This document shows, in pieces, positions 17,906-26,423 of a stretch of 63,032 nucleotides of DNA. The stretch is taken from the NCBI GenBank assembly GCA_946482075.1, contig CAMLQG010000006.1, positions 1-63,032 of the forward strand, given 5' to 3'. Each line of letters begins with the position of its first letter. Within the stretch, counting starts at the first letter, position 1. The notes under the pieces are model-generated. The model had not been told where the DNA came from and searched no databases. It saw nothing but the letters and a program-made list of their open reading frames with translations. The DNA comes from an uncultured Erythrobacteraceae bacterium (GTDB taxonomy: Bacteria > Pseudomonadota > Alphaproteobacteria > Sphingomonadales > Sphingomonadaceae). The position numbers and the translations under genes were made by a program.

Positions 17906-18856
17906 ATGGAATTTCGCAAGCTCGGCAGCAGCGGCCTGGCGATTTCGCCCCTCACGTTGGGAGGCAACGTGTTCGGCTGGACGGCCGACAAGCCGACTTC
18001 CTTCGCCCTGCTCGATGCCTTCGTGGATCGCGGCTTCAACGCGGTGGATACAGCGGATGTCTATTCGATCTTCGGCGGGACCGCGCCCGGTGCGTCGGAA
18101 AGCATGATCGGCGAATGGCTGGCCCTGGCTCCCGGTCGGCGCGACAAGCTCATGATCACCACCAAGTTCGGGCTGGAGATGGGGCCGGGCCTGAAGGGGC
18201 TCTCGGCGGAGTACGCGCAAAAGGCGGTGGATGCCTCGCTGCGACGGCTGCAGACCGACCATATCGACCTCTACCTCGTGCATTTCGACGACGGCCAGAC
18301 GCCCTACGAGGAGACGCTCGGCGCCTTCGCGAAGATGATCGAGGCGGGCAAGGTGCGAGCGATCGGCGCTTCCAACTATTCGCCCGAACGGCTCGCTGGC
18401 GCACTGGAAACGTCGAAGCGTGAAGGCCTGCCCGCCTTCCAGAGCCTGCAGCCGCTCTACAATCTCTATGATCGCTCCGCTTTCGAAGGGCCTCTGCAGC
18501 AGATCTGCCGCGATGCGAAGCTCAGCGTGTTTCCCTATTTCTCGCTCGCCAGCGGCTTTCTGACTGGCAAGTACCGCACCAAGGCGGATCTGGACGGCGT
18601 GACGCGCGCGGGCCTGGTCGAACGCTATCTTGATGATCGCGGCATGCGGATCCTTGCGGCGATGGATGCGATCGCCGCGGATCGCAGCATCACCCTGGCC
18701 CAGATCGCCATCGCCTGGCTGCTGGCCCAGCCGGACGTGACCTCTCCGATCGTCAGCGCGACAAGCACGTCCCAGCTGGCGAAGACGCTCGATGCGGTCT
18801 CCGTCACCCTGTCGGCGGACGAACTCGCATCCCTCGATCTTGCCGCGGCTTATTAA
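17906..18856 (+). CDS. Aldo/keto reductase
   Basis: 316-aa NADPH-dependent TIM-barrel oxidoreductase. The catalytic tetrad is D48, Y53 (DTADVYS), K87 (TTKFG) and H126 (LVHFDD). The C-terminal cofactor region SPIVSATSTSQLAKTLDAV is intact. It resembles the AKR branch of YajO/IolS-type reductases, so the substrate may be an aldehyde or ketone. It is the first of three plus-strand genes followed by ferredoxin and a VOC protein, with short gaps. Confidence 0.92.
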   Translation: MEFRKLGSSGLAISPLTLGGNVFGWTADKPTSFALLDAFVDRGFNAVDTADVYSIFGGTAPGASESMIGEWLALAPGRRDKLMITTKFGLEMGPGLKGLSAEYAQKAVDASLRRLQTDHIDLYLVHFDDGQTPYEETLGAFAKMIEAGKVRAIGASNYSPERLAGALETSKREGLPAFQSLQPLYNLYDRSAFEGPLQQICRDAKLSVFPYFSLASGFLTGKYRTKADLDGVTRAGLVERYLDDRGMRILAAMDAIAADRSITLAQIAIAWLLAQPDVTSPIVSATSTSQLAKTLDAVSVTLSADELASLDLAAAY

Positions 18857-18926
18857 TTCGCGTGGATTAATAATGCCAGCGATGCGATTGCGCGCTATGG
18901 GACGCTGACAATCGCGTGGAGAGGGT

Positions 18927-19247
18927 ATGAAGGTAATATTCGTCAGTTCGACGGGAGAGCGTACGGAAGTGGAGGCGGCCGGCGGCCGCAGCTTGGTGGA
19001 ACTGGCCGTGGAGGCCGGGCTGGACGAGATCGAGGCGGAATGCGGCGGGGCCTGTTCCTGCGCCACCTGCCATGTGCTGATCGCGCAGGAATGGATGGAT
19101 CGCGTGCCGCCCGCGCGCATGACTGAGGACGATATGCTCGACATGCTGGACAACCGCCGCCAGCCCAATTCGCGCCTCGGCTGCCAGATCATCACCAGCG
19201 ACGAGCTGGACGGCCTGGTGGTGCATACGCCCGCCGAACAGGGCTGA
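18927..19247 (+). CDS. [2Fe-2S] ferredoxin, adrenodoxin/putidaredoxin type
   Basis: 106-aa electron carrier. Cluster ligands are C39, C45, C48 (C-x5-C-x2-C in AECGGACSCATCHV) and C86 (LGCQI). An extra Cys sits at 43. Acidic helix residues (TEDDMLDML) match the partner-docking surface of adrenodoxins. Such ferredoxins feed Rieske oxygenases or P450s; two Rieske alpha subunits lie in this window but no ferredoxin reductase was seen. It lies between an aldo/keto reductase and a VOC gene on the same strand. Confidence 0.93.
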   Translation: MKVIFVSSTGERTEVEAAGGRSLVELAVEAGLDEIEAECGGACSCATCHVLIAQEWMDRVPPARMTEDDMLDMLDNRRQPNSRLGCQIITSDELDGLVVHTPAEQG

Positions 19248-19276
19248 AGACCAACGATCACGGGAAAGGAAGTCCA

Positions 19277-19825
19277 ATGGCGTCACCAGCCAATATCGTG
19301 CAGCTCGCTTATCTCCTCAGACCGGGCGGACTGGACGCAGCGCTCGATTACTGGGTCAACGTGATGGGTGCGGGTCCGTTCTACAGCGGCGAGTTTCCGC
19401 TGACCGACCAGATTCACAAGGGCAAGCCCACCGGGCAGCATGCCGTGGTCGCCTGCGGCTATAATGGCGAGATCCAGATCGAGCTGATCATGCCGCTCAA
19501 CGGCGAGCCCGGGCCGTATAACGACTTTCTCGCGGTCAATCCCACCATCCCGGTCGGCGGTCTCTATCATCATGTGATGGTGGAGGAGGGCGACTACGAC
19601 GCCACGATCGCCCGGCTGGTGGCGAATGGCTGCAAGGAAGCCTTCACCGCCAGGAACGAACTCGGCGAACGGATCGCCTATCTCGAATCCGGCGACACGA
19701 CCGGCGGCTATATCGAAGTCATCGAATCCGAGATGTGGCCGCGCGTGTGCAGGAACATGCGCGCTGCCCGCGAAGGCTGGGACGGAAAGGACCGGCCCGT
19801 GCGCGGGTTCGAGGAGATCATGTAG
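19277..19825 (+). CDS. VOC-superfamily protein (glyoxalase-like)
   Basis: 182-aa protein with two vicinal-oxygen-chelate repeats. The first has LAYLLRPGGLDAALDYWVNVMGAGPFY and the second GGLYHHVMVEEGDYDATIARLVANG, with GGYIEVIE supplying the last acidic ligand. Candidate metal ligands are the His of YHHV and the Glu of IEVIE. Ribosome site GGAAAGGA precedes ATG. Enzymes of this type include extradiol dioxygenases, isomerases and epimerases; the reaction is unknown. Co-transcribed with the ferredoxin 29 bases upstream. Confidence 0.8.
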   Translation: MASPANIVQLAYLLRPGGLDAALDYWVNVMGAGPFYSGEFPLTDQIHKGKPTGQHAVVACGYNGEIQIELIMPLNGEPGPYNDFLAVNPTIPVGGLYHHVMVEEGDYDATIARLVANGCKEAFTARNELGERIAYLESGDTTGGYIEVIESEMWPRVCRNMRAAREGWDGKDRPVRGFEEIM

Positions 19826-19840
19826 GGCAATCGGCAGAAC

Positions 19841-19938
19841 TCGTCATTGCGAGCTCGGCTTGCCGGGCGCGGCAAGCCAGAGCCCGCGTGTGCCGGCCCT
19901 GGATTGCCAAGCGGCCTTACGGTCGCTCGCAATGACGA
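19841..19938. repeat. Paired palindromic intergenic repeat, type B
   Basis: Perfect 14-base ends, TCGTCATTGCGAGC and GCTCGCAATGACGA, frame an inner region with a further partial inversion (GCCGGGCGCGGC, CCAGAGC/GGCCCTGG). It lies between convergent genes and could end transcription in both directions. No second copy was found in this window. Confidence 0.75.
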
Positions 19939-19949
19939 TTCTTTGCCGA

Positions 19950-20741
19950 TCAGCCCTTCTTCTTGGCTTTCATCGCAGCCATCGCCGCCTGGACGGTCTC
20001 GAGCACTTCCTCCCCGCCCATCGTTTCCATTTCCAGCGCCAGGCCCAGTTCGAACGCCGGGGTGGCGATCGTGCGGGTCAGCTTGTTGAAGGCCCGCTTG
20101 GTGCCGATCACGCCGTGCTTGGGCAGCTTGGCGATCTTCTGCGCGATGCTCATCGCGGTCTCGAGCACGTCTTCCGGCGAGCCGACGAGGTCGGTCGCCA
20201 GGCCCATCTCGTAGGCCTGCTTGCCGGTGATGGTCTCGCCGGTCAGGAGATAGCGCTTGGCCCGCGTCAGGCCGATCGCCTGCGCCCAGGCGACCACGCC
20301 GCCGTCACCGGCGACCAGGCCGAGATGGACATGCGGATCGGCGATGCGCGCGCCTTCGAACACGACGACGACGTCGCTCAGCGTCGCGATCGTGGCGCCG
20401 AGGCCGATGGCGTTGCCCTGCACGGCCGAAATCACGGGGATGGACAGGTCGGTGAACATGTCGAACAGGGCGCGCGCTTCCCAGCCGATGCGATCGCGCA
20501 TTTCCCAGTCGCTGTTCTGCTTGATCATCATGTTCATGTCGCCGCCGGCGGAGAAGGACTTGCCCTCGGCCGAAAGGACCAGCGCGCGCAGGTCGGTGCG
20601 GCCCCAGACATCCTTCAGCAGCGCGACGAATTCGGAATGGGCCTTCTCGTCGAACATGTTGTGGACGTCGGGCCGGGTGAAGCGGACATGGCCGATCGCA
20701 TCGGCGACCTCGAAAGTGAAACAAGTATAGGCACTGGCCAT
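19950..20741 (-). CDS. Enoyl-CoA hydratase/isomerase family protein
   Basis: 263-aa crotonase-fold protein. The oxyanion loop is SAGGDMNMM and the second loop QGNAIGLGATIATLSD. At the two places where classical hydratases have glutamates, this one shows Ile/Ala and an Asp (GLVAGDGG), so it may be an isomerase or lyase rather than a standard hydratase. The start at 20741 has GGAGAG upstream. It lies 58 bases behind another crotonase-family gene on the same strand; the two are probably co-transcribed. Confidence 0.85.
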   Translation of the reverse strand: MASAYTCFTFEVADAIGHVRFTRPDVHNMFDEKAHSEFVALLKDVWGRTDLRALVLSAEGKSFSAGGDMNMMIKQNSDWEMRDRIGWEARALFDMFTDLSIPVISAVQGNAIGLGATIATLSDVVVVFEGARIADPHVHLGLVAGDGGVVAWAQAIGLTRAKRYLLTGETITGKQAYEMGLATDLVGSPEDVLETAMSIAQKIAKLPKHGVIGTKRAFNKLTRTIATPAFELGLALEMETMGGEEVLETVQAAMAAMKAKKKG

Positions 20742-20799
20742 TGCGGCTCTCCTTCGTGGGGCTTGGAAAACGGGGATCCGGCCGGCTGGCCGGGGCCGT

Positions 20800-21678
20800 T
20801 CATTCGAATTCGCGTTCCTTCCACCAAGGGAAGAATTCCGGCATGTCCTGCGACACCTTGTCTGGGAAGTTGGGCAGCCGCTTTTCCTTGAAGGCGGCGA
20901 TGCCTTCCTTGGTATCGTTGGACGGGCCACGGGTGGTGACCCCGCGGCTGTCGATCTTATGCGCTTCCATCGGGTGGTCCGCGCCCAGCATCTTCCACAG
21001 CATCTGGCGCGTCAGGGCGACCGAGACGGGTGCGGAGTTCTCGATATAGGAGCGGGCGATCTCCTTCGCGGCGGCGAGCAGCTGGTCCTGCGGGTGGAGT
21101 GAACGGAACAGCCCGGCATCCAGCGCTTCCTGCGCGGGCACCAGCCGGCCGGAGAAGCACCAGTCGAGCGCGGTGGAAATGCCCACGATGCGCGGCAGGA
21201 ACCAGGAAGCGGCGGTTTCCGGCACGATGCCGCGCCGCGCGAAGACATAGCCTACCCGCGCAGTGTCCACCGCGATGCGCACGTCCATCGAACAGATCAC
21301 GGTCGCGCCGAAGCCAACCGCCACGCCGTTGATCGCGCCGATCACGGGTTTGAGGCTGTCATAGATGCGCAGCGAGACGAGACCGCCCGAATCCCGATAG
21401 AATCCGTTGATCTGCTGGCGCTCCGCCATGTCCTTGCGATTGGCGTAGTCGAACGACCCGCTGCCGGAAGACAGGTCCGCGCCCGCGCAGAATGCCCGGT
21501 CGCCCGCGCCGGTGAAGATCACCGCCTTCACATCGTCGTCGGCATCGGTGCGGTCGAGCGCCTCGAGCAGTTCCAGCGCCATGGGATAGGTCATGGCGTT
21601 CATCTTGTCGGGGCGGTTGAGGGTGATCGTGGCGATGCCGTCCTCGACCTCGTAGAGTATGGTTTCGAAATCAGACAA
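20800..21678 (-). CDS. Enoyl-CoA hydratase/isomerase family protein
   Basis: 292-aa crotonase-fold protein starting with TTG at 21678 behind GAGAGGAG. Landmarks are ITLNRPDKMNAMTYPM, the oxyanion loop FCAGADLS, and NGVAVGFGATVICSMDVRIA. An acid residue lies in RRGIVPETAASWFLPR at the place of the second catalytic Glu. The C-terminal stretch ending SQDMPEFFPWWKEREFE is longer than in simple hydratases. It is probably a hydratase for a bulky enoyl-CoA. Its promoter must lie in the 451-base gap upstream. Confidence 0.88.
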   Translation of the reverse strand: MSDFETILYEVEDGIATITLNRPDKMNAMTYPMALELLEALDRTDADDDVKAVIFTGAGDRAFCAGADLSSGSGSFDYANRKDMAERQQINGFYRDSGGLVSLRIYDSLKPVIGAINGVAVGFGATVICSMDVRIAVDTARVGYVFARRGIVPETAASWFLPRIVGISTALDWCFSGRLVPAQEALDAGLFRSLHPQDQLLAAAKEIARSYIENSAPVSVALTRQMLWKMLGADHPMEAHKIDSRGVTTRGPSNDTKEGIAAFKEKRLPNFPDKVSQDMPEFFPWWKEREFE

Positions 21679-22129
21679 GGTGCCACTCCTCTCGGCCGGT
21701 CTGGCGCGCGCAAAAACCCGATCCCGGGCCTCTAGGATGTGAAACGCGGCCCGTCCCGCCTGCGCGCGCGAATTGCAGCGAGGGAATATTGGCCGTCCCC
21801 GCAAAATCAAGGCGATTGTATGGCGGGGCGGAGCCGGTTGACGCAGAACAGAGTGAAAGCGCCCCTCGGTCGTCTTCCTCGAAGCTGTCGCTGCCCCACG
21901 GAAAACAGTCGTTTCCGGAACGGACGGCGGAACTGGACCGTGTGACTTTCCGTGATCCTTCCGTCACCCCCTCAGCATGGGGCCAGGCGGCGGTGTAAAA
22001 GAAGGGAAAGCGCTGCATCCGGCAGGCTAGACCAGATTTCCGCGATGTAGGAAAGTTTTTGATGGACCGAGCCCCGTTCGTCCTTCGACAGGCTCAGGAC
22101 GAACGGGATCATTTGTCAGTCTTCAACCC
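21679..22129. other. Intergenic region, 451 bases
   Basis: No convincing gene. It must carry the promoter of the enoyl-CoA hydratase gene starting at 21678. It has GTGAC (21942) and GTCAC (21963) in inverted orientation, which may be a weak regulator site, and a strong hairpin of the type C repeat at 22073-22107 beyond the AraC gene stop. Base composition is ordinary. Confidence 0.5.
22073..22107. repeat. Type C repeat, single hairpin; likely terminator of the AraC gene
   Basis: Perfect 11-bp stem CCCGTTCGTCC / GGACGAACGGG around the loop TTCGACAGGCTCA. It is a short version of the paired elements at 35021, 39709 and 47045. It lies 23 bases beyond the stop of the AraC gene at 22130 and probably terminates its transcript. 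Confidence 0.75.
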
Positions 22130-23146
22130 TCAGTGCATGACCCCCATCGGCTCGGGGAAAGCTTCTTCCGCTTTCGCTTCGCCTTCGGCCATCATGCGCC
22201 GGCGATATTCGCTGGGCGTGCAGCCGCAGGCGGTCTTGAAGGCGCGGCTGAAATGGGCCGCGCTCTTGTAGCCGGCCATGCCGGCGATCTCGTGCACGAG
22301 ATAGGTCTGCATCCGGGGGGAGACGAGCCATTCGCGCGCCTTTTCCAGGCGCTTGTCCCAGACGAGGCCGGAGAAGGTGTAGCCCGCCGCCTTGAGGATG
22401 TAGCAGAGATAGCGCGGCGAGATGTTGCAGCTCTCCGCGATCGAATTGGCCGAGAGGTCGCGGCTGGTCAAGTTGCGCATCACGAATTGCTCGATCTCTT
22501 CCAGCCGGCGGTCGAAGATCGTCTTGCGGCCGGTGTCGTTGCGGCGGTCGGAAATCGCTTCTCCCAGCGCCTGGAGCAGCGCGCCCACCATCGCGTCGCC
22601 CAGCGGCCGGCTCGCCAGATGGCCCTGGTCGGCCATCATGCCCAGCAGGTCGGCGGCCATTTGCGTGGGGCCGGCGCGTGTTTCCAGCGCCAGGGTGCAG
22701 TTGGACAATTCGGCGAAATGCTCCCGGAACATATGCGCCGGGATCACCGCCTGGAGGGAATCGTGCATGCCGCGATCGTCGCACACCAGTTCGGCGAAAA
22801 ACGGGGTGGCGGAATCGTAGATCAGGAACTGGCCTTCGCCTACCGTCACCGTCCCGCTGCTGCTGCGAGTGAGCTTGAAGCCGCCGCGCTTGATCAGCCA
22901 CACCACGTAAACATCGACATGGTTCTCCTGTATATGCCGATGAGTGCGTCGATAGGTAATTCGGTTGGGCGTGGAAAGATGAACGACCGAGACCGGGTGA
23001 GCGAGGCCTTTTTCGAGGAACAGATTGATCGGGCCATCGCTGGAACTGCCGATCTCCCCTTCAAAAAATTCTTTTTGAATCACCTTCTTGTATTGTGTTT
23101 CCAGGACGTTTTCGTCCCCGCCGGCGACATTGAAAATCGGCTGCAT
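22130..23146 (-). CDS. AraC-family transcriptional regulator (paralogue 1)
   Basis: 338 aa. The N-terminal half resembles the AraC-binding-like (cupin) sensor domain and has YRRTHRHIQENHVDVYVVWLIKRG. The C-terminal two-helix-turn-helix domain is clear: SANSIAESCNISPRYLCYILKAAG, then KRLEKAREWL and EIAGMAGYKSAAHFSRAFK. GGAGAG precedes the ATG at 23146. It is divergent from the acyl-CoA dehydrogenase pair, which it probably controls. Its opening (MQPIFNVAGGDEN, YKKVIQKEFFEGE) is clearly related to the AraC gene at 46011 (same length), so the two are duplicates with perhaps related inducers. Confidence 0.92.
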   Translation of the reverse strand: MQPIFNVAGGDENVLETQYKKVIQKEFFEGEIGSSSDGPINLFLEKGLAHPVSVVHLSTPNRITYRRTHRHIQENHVDVYVVWLIKRGGFKLTRSSSGTVTVGEGQFLIYDSATPFFAELVCDDRGMHDSLQAVIPAHMFREHFAELSNCTLALETRAGPTQMAADLLGMMADQGHLASRPLGDAMVGALLQALGEAISDRRNDTGRKTIFDRRLEEIEQFVMRNLTSRDLSANSIAESCNISPRYLCYILKAAGYTFSGLVWDKRLEKAREWLVSPRMQTYLVHEIAGMAGYKSAAHFSRAFKTACGCTPSEYRRRMMAEGEAKAEEAFPEPMGVMH

Positions 23147-23415
23147 CGCTCTCTCCGCAGGCAGCTATCGCCGCCTCTCTGCATGGGCTTCCTTGATCTG
23201 AAGGGCATCTAGGCTTGATTCGCCTGTTGATTAAACCTGCAATAATCGCATTCATTGACTGGCTTGGCATTGGGGCCAGCCGCCCCTTGCACGATCGGCT
23301 TGACTCGGGCTGCACCGATGATAGCGCCGAGGCTTGGTACAGACCCTGGGACGGCCGCGAAGGGCATCGCCTGCGAAGACGCGCCGTCCCCTGTTTTCTG
23401 CTTCGGAGAGGCGAT

Positions 23416-24627
23416 TTGGATTTCATCGAAAACCAGGACGACGAGGCGTTCCGCCTCGAACTCCGCACCTATCTGCAGGAGAACCTGCCGGCCGACATCG
23501 TGCGGCATGGCAAGCGCGATTCGCACACTGCGCGGAACGATCTCCAGCGTGTGATGAAGATCCTCAATGCCCGGGGCATTTCCGCGCCGCACTGGCCCAA
23601 GGATTGCGGTGGCAGCGACTGGTCGCCCAAGCGCAAGTTCATCTATCTGGAGGAAATGCGCCGCGCCCGCGTGCCGGTGCTCGATCGTCCGGCGATCGAC
23701 CTTGTCGGCCCGGTGATCTGCCATTTCGGCAATGACGAGCAGAAGCGGCGTTTCCTGCCGCCCATCCTCAACGGCGATGTCTGCTGGTGCCAGGGCTTTT
23801 CCGAGCCGAATTCGGGTTCCGACCTTGCGAGCCTCGCCACCGTGGCCCGGCGCGAGGGCGATCACTACATCGTCAACGGCCAGAAGACCTGGACGTCGGA
23901 AGCCAACCGCTCCGACTGGATCTTCGCACTGGTGCGCACCGATACGGAAGCCAAGCCGCAGAAGGGCATTTCCTTCCTGCTGATCGACATGAAGACGCCT
24001 GGCGTGGAAGTGCGCCCGATCTGGTCGATCGACGAAGTGCTGACGCTGAACGAGACCTTCTTCACCGATGTGAAGGTGCCGGTCGAGAACCTCGTCGGCG
24101 AAGAGAACATGGGCTGGACCTACGCCAAGAAGCTGCTCCAGTTCGAACGCACCGCCTCGGCCGAGATCCCGCATATCAAGCGCGACGTGATCCAGCTGAA
24201 GCATCTCGCCGCCACCACCATGCGCCGGGGCCGGCCGCTGGCCGAATACCCGCCCTTCGCCAAGCGCATCGCGGAGCTGGAGATCAAGGTGATGGCGCTG
24301 GAATGGTCGGTGCTGCGCGTGCTGCACGCCGAGGAAGGCGATCCGGCGCTGAACGCGGTCGCCTCGGTGCTCAAGGTGCGCGGATCGGAACTGTTCTCCG
24401 ACGTGGCCGATCTCTGCGCCATGGCCATGGGCGATCACGGCACGGCGGTGATCCCCGATCCCGAAGGACATGACAATATGCGCCCCGAACTGGACGCGCC
24501 GGCGGTCACCGATCTGGAAGCGGTCGGCGTTCCGCAGCGCGCGATGTTCCGCAAGGCGGCCACCATCTATGGGGGCGCCAACGAAGTGCAGCGTACGATT
24601 ATCGCCAAAGGCGTGCTGGGGCTCTGA
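23416..24627 (+). CDS. Acyl-CoA dehydrogenase, chain 1 of an adjacent pair
   Basis: 403-aa flavoprotein starting with TTG at 23416 behind GGAGAGG. Domain order is normal: an N-terminal helical part, CQGFSEPNSGSDLASL (FAD/substrate loop), GQKTWTSEANRSDWIFALVRT, then the C-terminal ATIYGGANEVQRTIIAKGVLGL. The C-terminal Q-x-x-GG-x-G FAD motif is not obvious, whereas the second chain has it. Such complementary pairs occur as alpha2-beta2 dehydrogenases in actinobacterial steroid side-chain degradation. Only three bases separate it from the second gene. The substrate is probably a bulky cyclic or branched acyl-CoA. Confidence 0.9.
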   Translation: MDFIENQDDEAFRLELRTYLQENLPADIVRHGKRDSHTARNDLQRVMKILNARGISAPHWPKDCGGSDWSPKRKFIYLEEMRRARVPVLDRPAIDLVGPVICHFGNDEQKRRFLPPILNGDVCWCQGFSEPNSGSDLASLATVARREGDHYIVNGQKTWTSEANRSDWIFALVRTDTEAKPQKGISFLLIDMKTPGVEVRPIWSIDEVLTLNETFFTDVKVPVENLVGEENMGWTYAKKLLQFERTASAEIPHIKRDVIQLKHLAATTMRRGRPLAEYPPFAKRIAELEIKVMALEWSVLRVLHAEEGDPALNAVASVLKVRGSELFSDVADLCAMAMGDHGTAVIPDPEGHDNMRPELDAPAVTDLEAVGVPQRAMFRKAATIYGGANEVQRTIIAKGVLGL

Positions 24628-24630
24628 ACG

Positions 24631-25824
24631 ATGGATTTCAAACTTACCGAGGAACAGACCGCGCTTGCCGACAGCGTCGCCCGCTTCGGCGAACGCGACT
24701 ATGACTGGGAAACGCGCCGCAAGCTCGCGCTCACGCCCGAAGGCTTCAGCGCCGATAATTGGGCGACCTTCGCCGAACTCGGCTGGTTCATGGCCGGCCT
24801 CACGGAAGAGGAAGGCGGTTTCGGCGGGCCGGTGGAAACCGCGCTGATGTTCGAGGGCTTCGGGCGGATGCTGCTGCTCGAACCGGTGCTGGCCCATGCG
24901 GTGCTGGGCCTGCAGGCGCTGGTCGGCCTGCCGGATGGCGAGCGCAAGGCCGAGCTGGTCGAACAGGCGATGGCGGGCGATCCGATCACTGTGCTTGCGC
25001 ATAGCGAGGCGGAAGGCTGGGGCGATGTCAGCTGGGTGGAGACGCGCGCGGGCCAGGATCAGGGGCAGTGGCGCCTGACGGGCCGCAAGACCCGTATCCT
25101 GGGGGCGTCGGCTGCCGGGCAGTTCGTCGTTTCGGCGCGGATATCGGGCGATTCCGGGGACAAGGACGGGCTCGGCCTGTTTCTCGTGGCGGCCGATGCG
25201 GAAGGACTGTCGCAGACGCCCTATCGCCTGGTCGACAATCATCACGTGGCCGATCTGGCCTTGCAGGGCGCGCCGGCGGAATTGCTGGCGACGGGGGCTG
25301 ATGCACACGCTGCGCTCACGCGCGCCAACCGCCACGGCATCGTCGCCGTCTGCGCCGAGATGCTCGGTGCGATGGACGCCGCCATGTGGCAGACGCGCGA
25401 CTATCTCCTCACCCGCAAGCAGTTCGGCGTGACGCTCAGCACGTTCCAGGGATTGCAGTTCCGCATGGCGGACATGCTGATCGAGACCGAATTGTCGCGC
25501 TCGATGCTCTATCAGGCGCTTGCCGCTCTCACTGGGCCGGAGGATGCGTGCGATCGGGGCCTGTCGGCCGCCAAGGCGGCGATCGCGCAATCGGCGATCT
25601 TCGTGTGCCGCCAGTCGATCCAGCTGCATGGCGGCATCGGCATGACCGAAGAACTGATGGTCGGCCATTTCTACAAGCGCATCTGGGTGCTGGCTTCGCT
25701 GCTCGGCAATGTCGATCATCATCTGGACCTGTTCATCGCGGGGACGCCGCTGCAGGCCGTGCCGGCCGACATCGCCGAGATGGGCAAGATCGAAAAGACC
25801 GGATCGCCGGCGATGACCGGCTGA
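24631..25824 (+). CDS. Acyl-CoA dehydrogenase, chain 2 of an adjacent pair
   Basis: 397-aa flavoprotein-family protein. The N-terminal MDFKLTEEQTALADSVARFGERDY is normal. The middle region is divergent: VLAHSEAEGWGDV replaces the usual T-E-P-x-x-GSD loop. The C-terminus keeps QLHGGIGMTEELMVGHFYKR, the FAD-contacting signature missing in chain 1. The complementarity, the 3-base spacing and equal length suggest a heteromeric enzyme. It is followed after 28 bases by the EthD gene. Confidence 0.88.
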   Translation: MDFKLTEEQTALADSVARFGERDYDWETRRKLALTPEGFSADNWATFAELGWFMAGLTEEEGGFGGPVETALMFEGFGRMLLLEPVLAHAVLGLQALVGLPDGERKAELVEQAMAGDPITVLAHSEAEGWGDVSWVETRAGQDQGQWRLTGRKTRILGASAAGQFVVSARISGDSGDKDGLGLFLVAADAEGLSQTPYRLVDNHHVADLALQGAPAELLATGADAHAALTRANRHGIVAVCAEMLGAMDAAMWQTRDYLLTRKQFGVTLSTFQGLQFRMADMLIETELSRSMLYQALAALTGPEDACDRGLSAAKAAIAQSAIFVCRQSIQLHGGIGMTEELMVGHFYKRIWVLASLLGNVDHHLDLFIAGTPLQAVPADIAEMGKIEKTGSPAMTG

Positions 25825-25852
25825 AATCCGACCGGAGGAGAGGAATAGGGGA

Positions 25853-26242
25853 ATGATAAAGCTGGTCGCGCTGCTCAAGAAGCGGGCGGATATTTCGCGC
25901 GAGCAATTCATCGATCATTACGAGCACAGCCACGTGCCGCTGATCATGAGGCATTTTGAGCCCTATGTAGTTGAATATACGCGCACCTATCTCGATCACG
26001 ACCATCCGCTGAGCTTCGTCGGCGGCTATGGCAGCGAGACCGCGTTTCCGGGTGTCACCTATGACGTGGTTACGACGCAGTCCTTCCGTTGTCAGGAGGA
26101 CCTCGACGCCTTCTACCAGGCTGCGGCAAAGCCCGGCGTAGGCGAGGAAATCGCGGCGGACGAGGCCAAGTTCCTCGACAGTTCGGTCAACCAGGTGATC
26201 ATCATGCTGGACGAGAAGCGCAATCCCGGCGGGAAGGCCTGA
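25853..26242 (+). CDS. EthD-domain protein
   Basis: 129-aa alpha/beta-barrel protein with MIKLVALLKKRADISREQFIDHYEHSHVPL, the classical opening of EthD/Dabb-type proteins, and VTYDVVTTQSFRCQEDLDAFY. Members accompany ring-cleavage or P450 pathways and some catalyse decarboxylation or lactone chemistry; others have no known activity. The start follows GGAGGAGAGG. It belongs to the operon that runs from the acyl-CoA dehydrogenase pair to the Rieske gene. Confidence 0.85.
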   Translation: MIKLVALLKKRADISREQFIDHYEHSHVPLIMRHFEPYVVEYTRTYLDHDHPLSFVGGYGSETAFPGVTYDVVTTQSFRCQEDLDAFYQAAAKPGVGEEIAADEAKFLDSSVNQVIIMLDEKRNPGGKA

Positions 26243-26423
26243 ATCGGCGTCTCGCTGCGGCGCTGATCGGACCGCTCCGCCCTCGGACTGTCGCGCGGAC
26301 GCAACGTCCTGACCTTTGCGATTACGGTCAAGCTTCTGTACATGGACCAGGAGCCATGTTGGCCTTATTTTAGACCTGTGACTGGGCCTCCCCGGAATCG
26401 GCCCGATCGACGAGGATGACGAA

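Noticed and set aside
16478..19261. A 927-codon frame that would extend the thiolase through the aldo/keto reductase and ferredoxin regions
   Set aside because: A GTG with a good ribosome site at 17668 begins the thiolase family sequence; the extension is antisense to two clear plus-strand genes.
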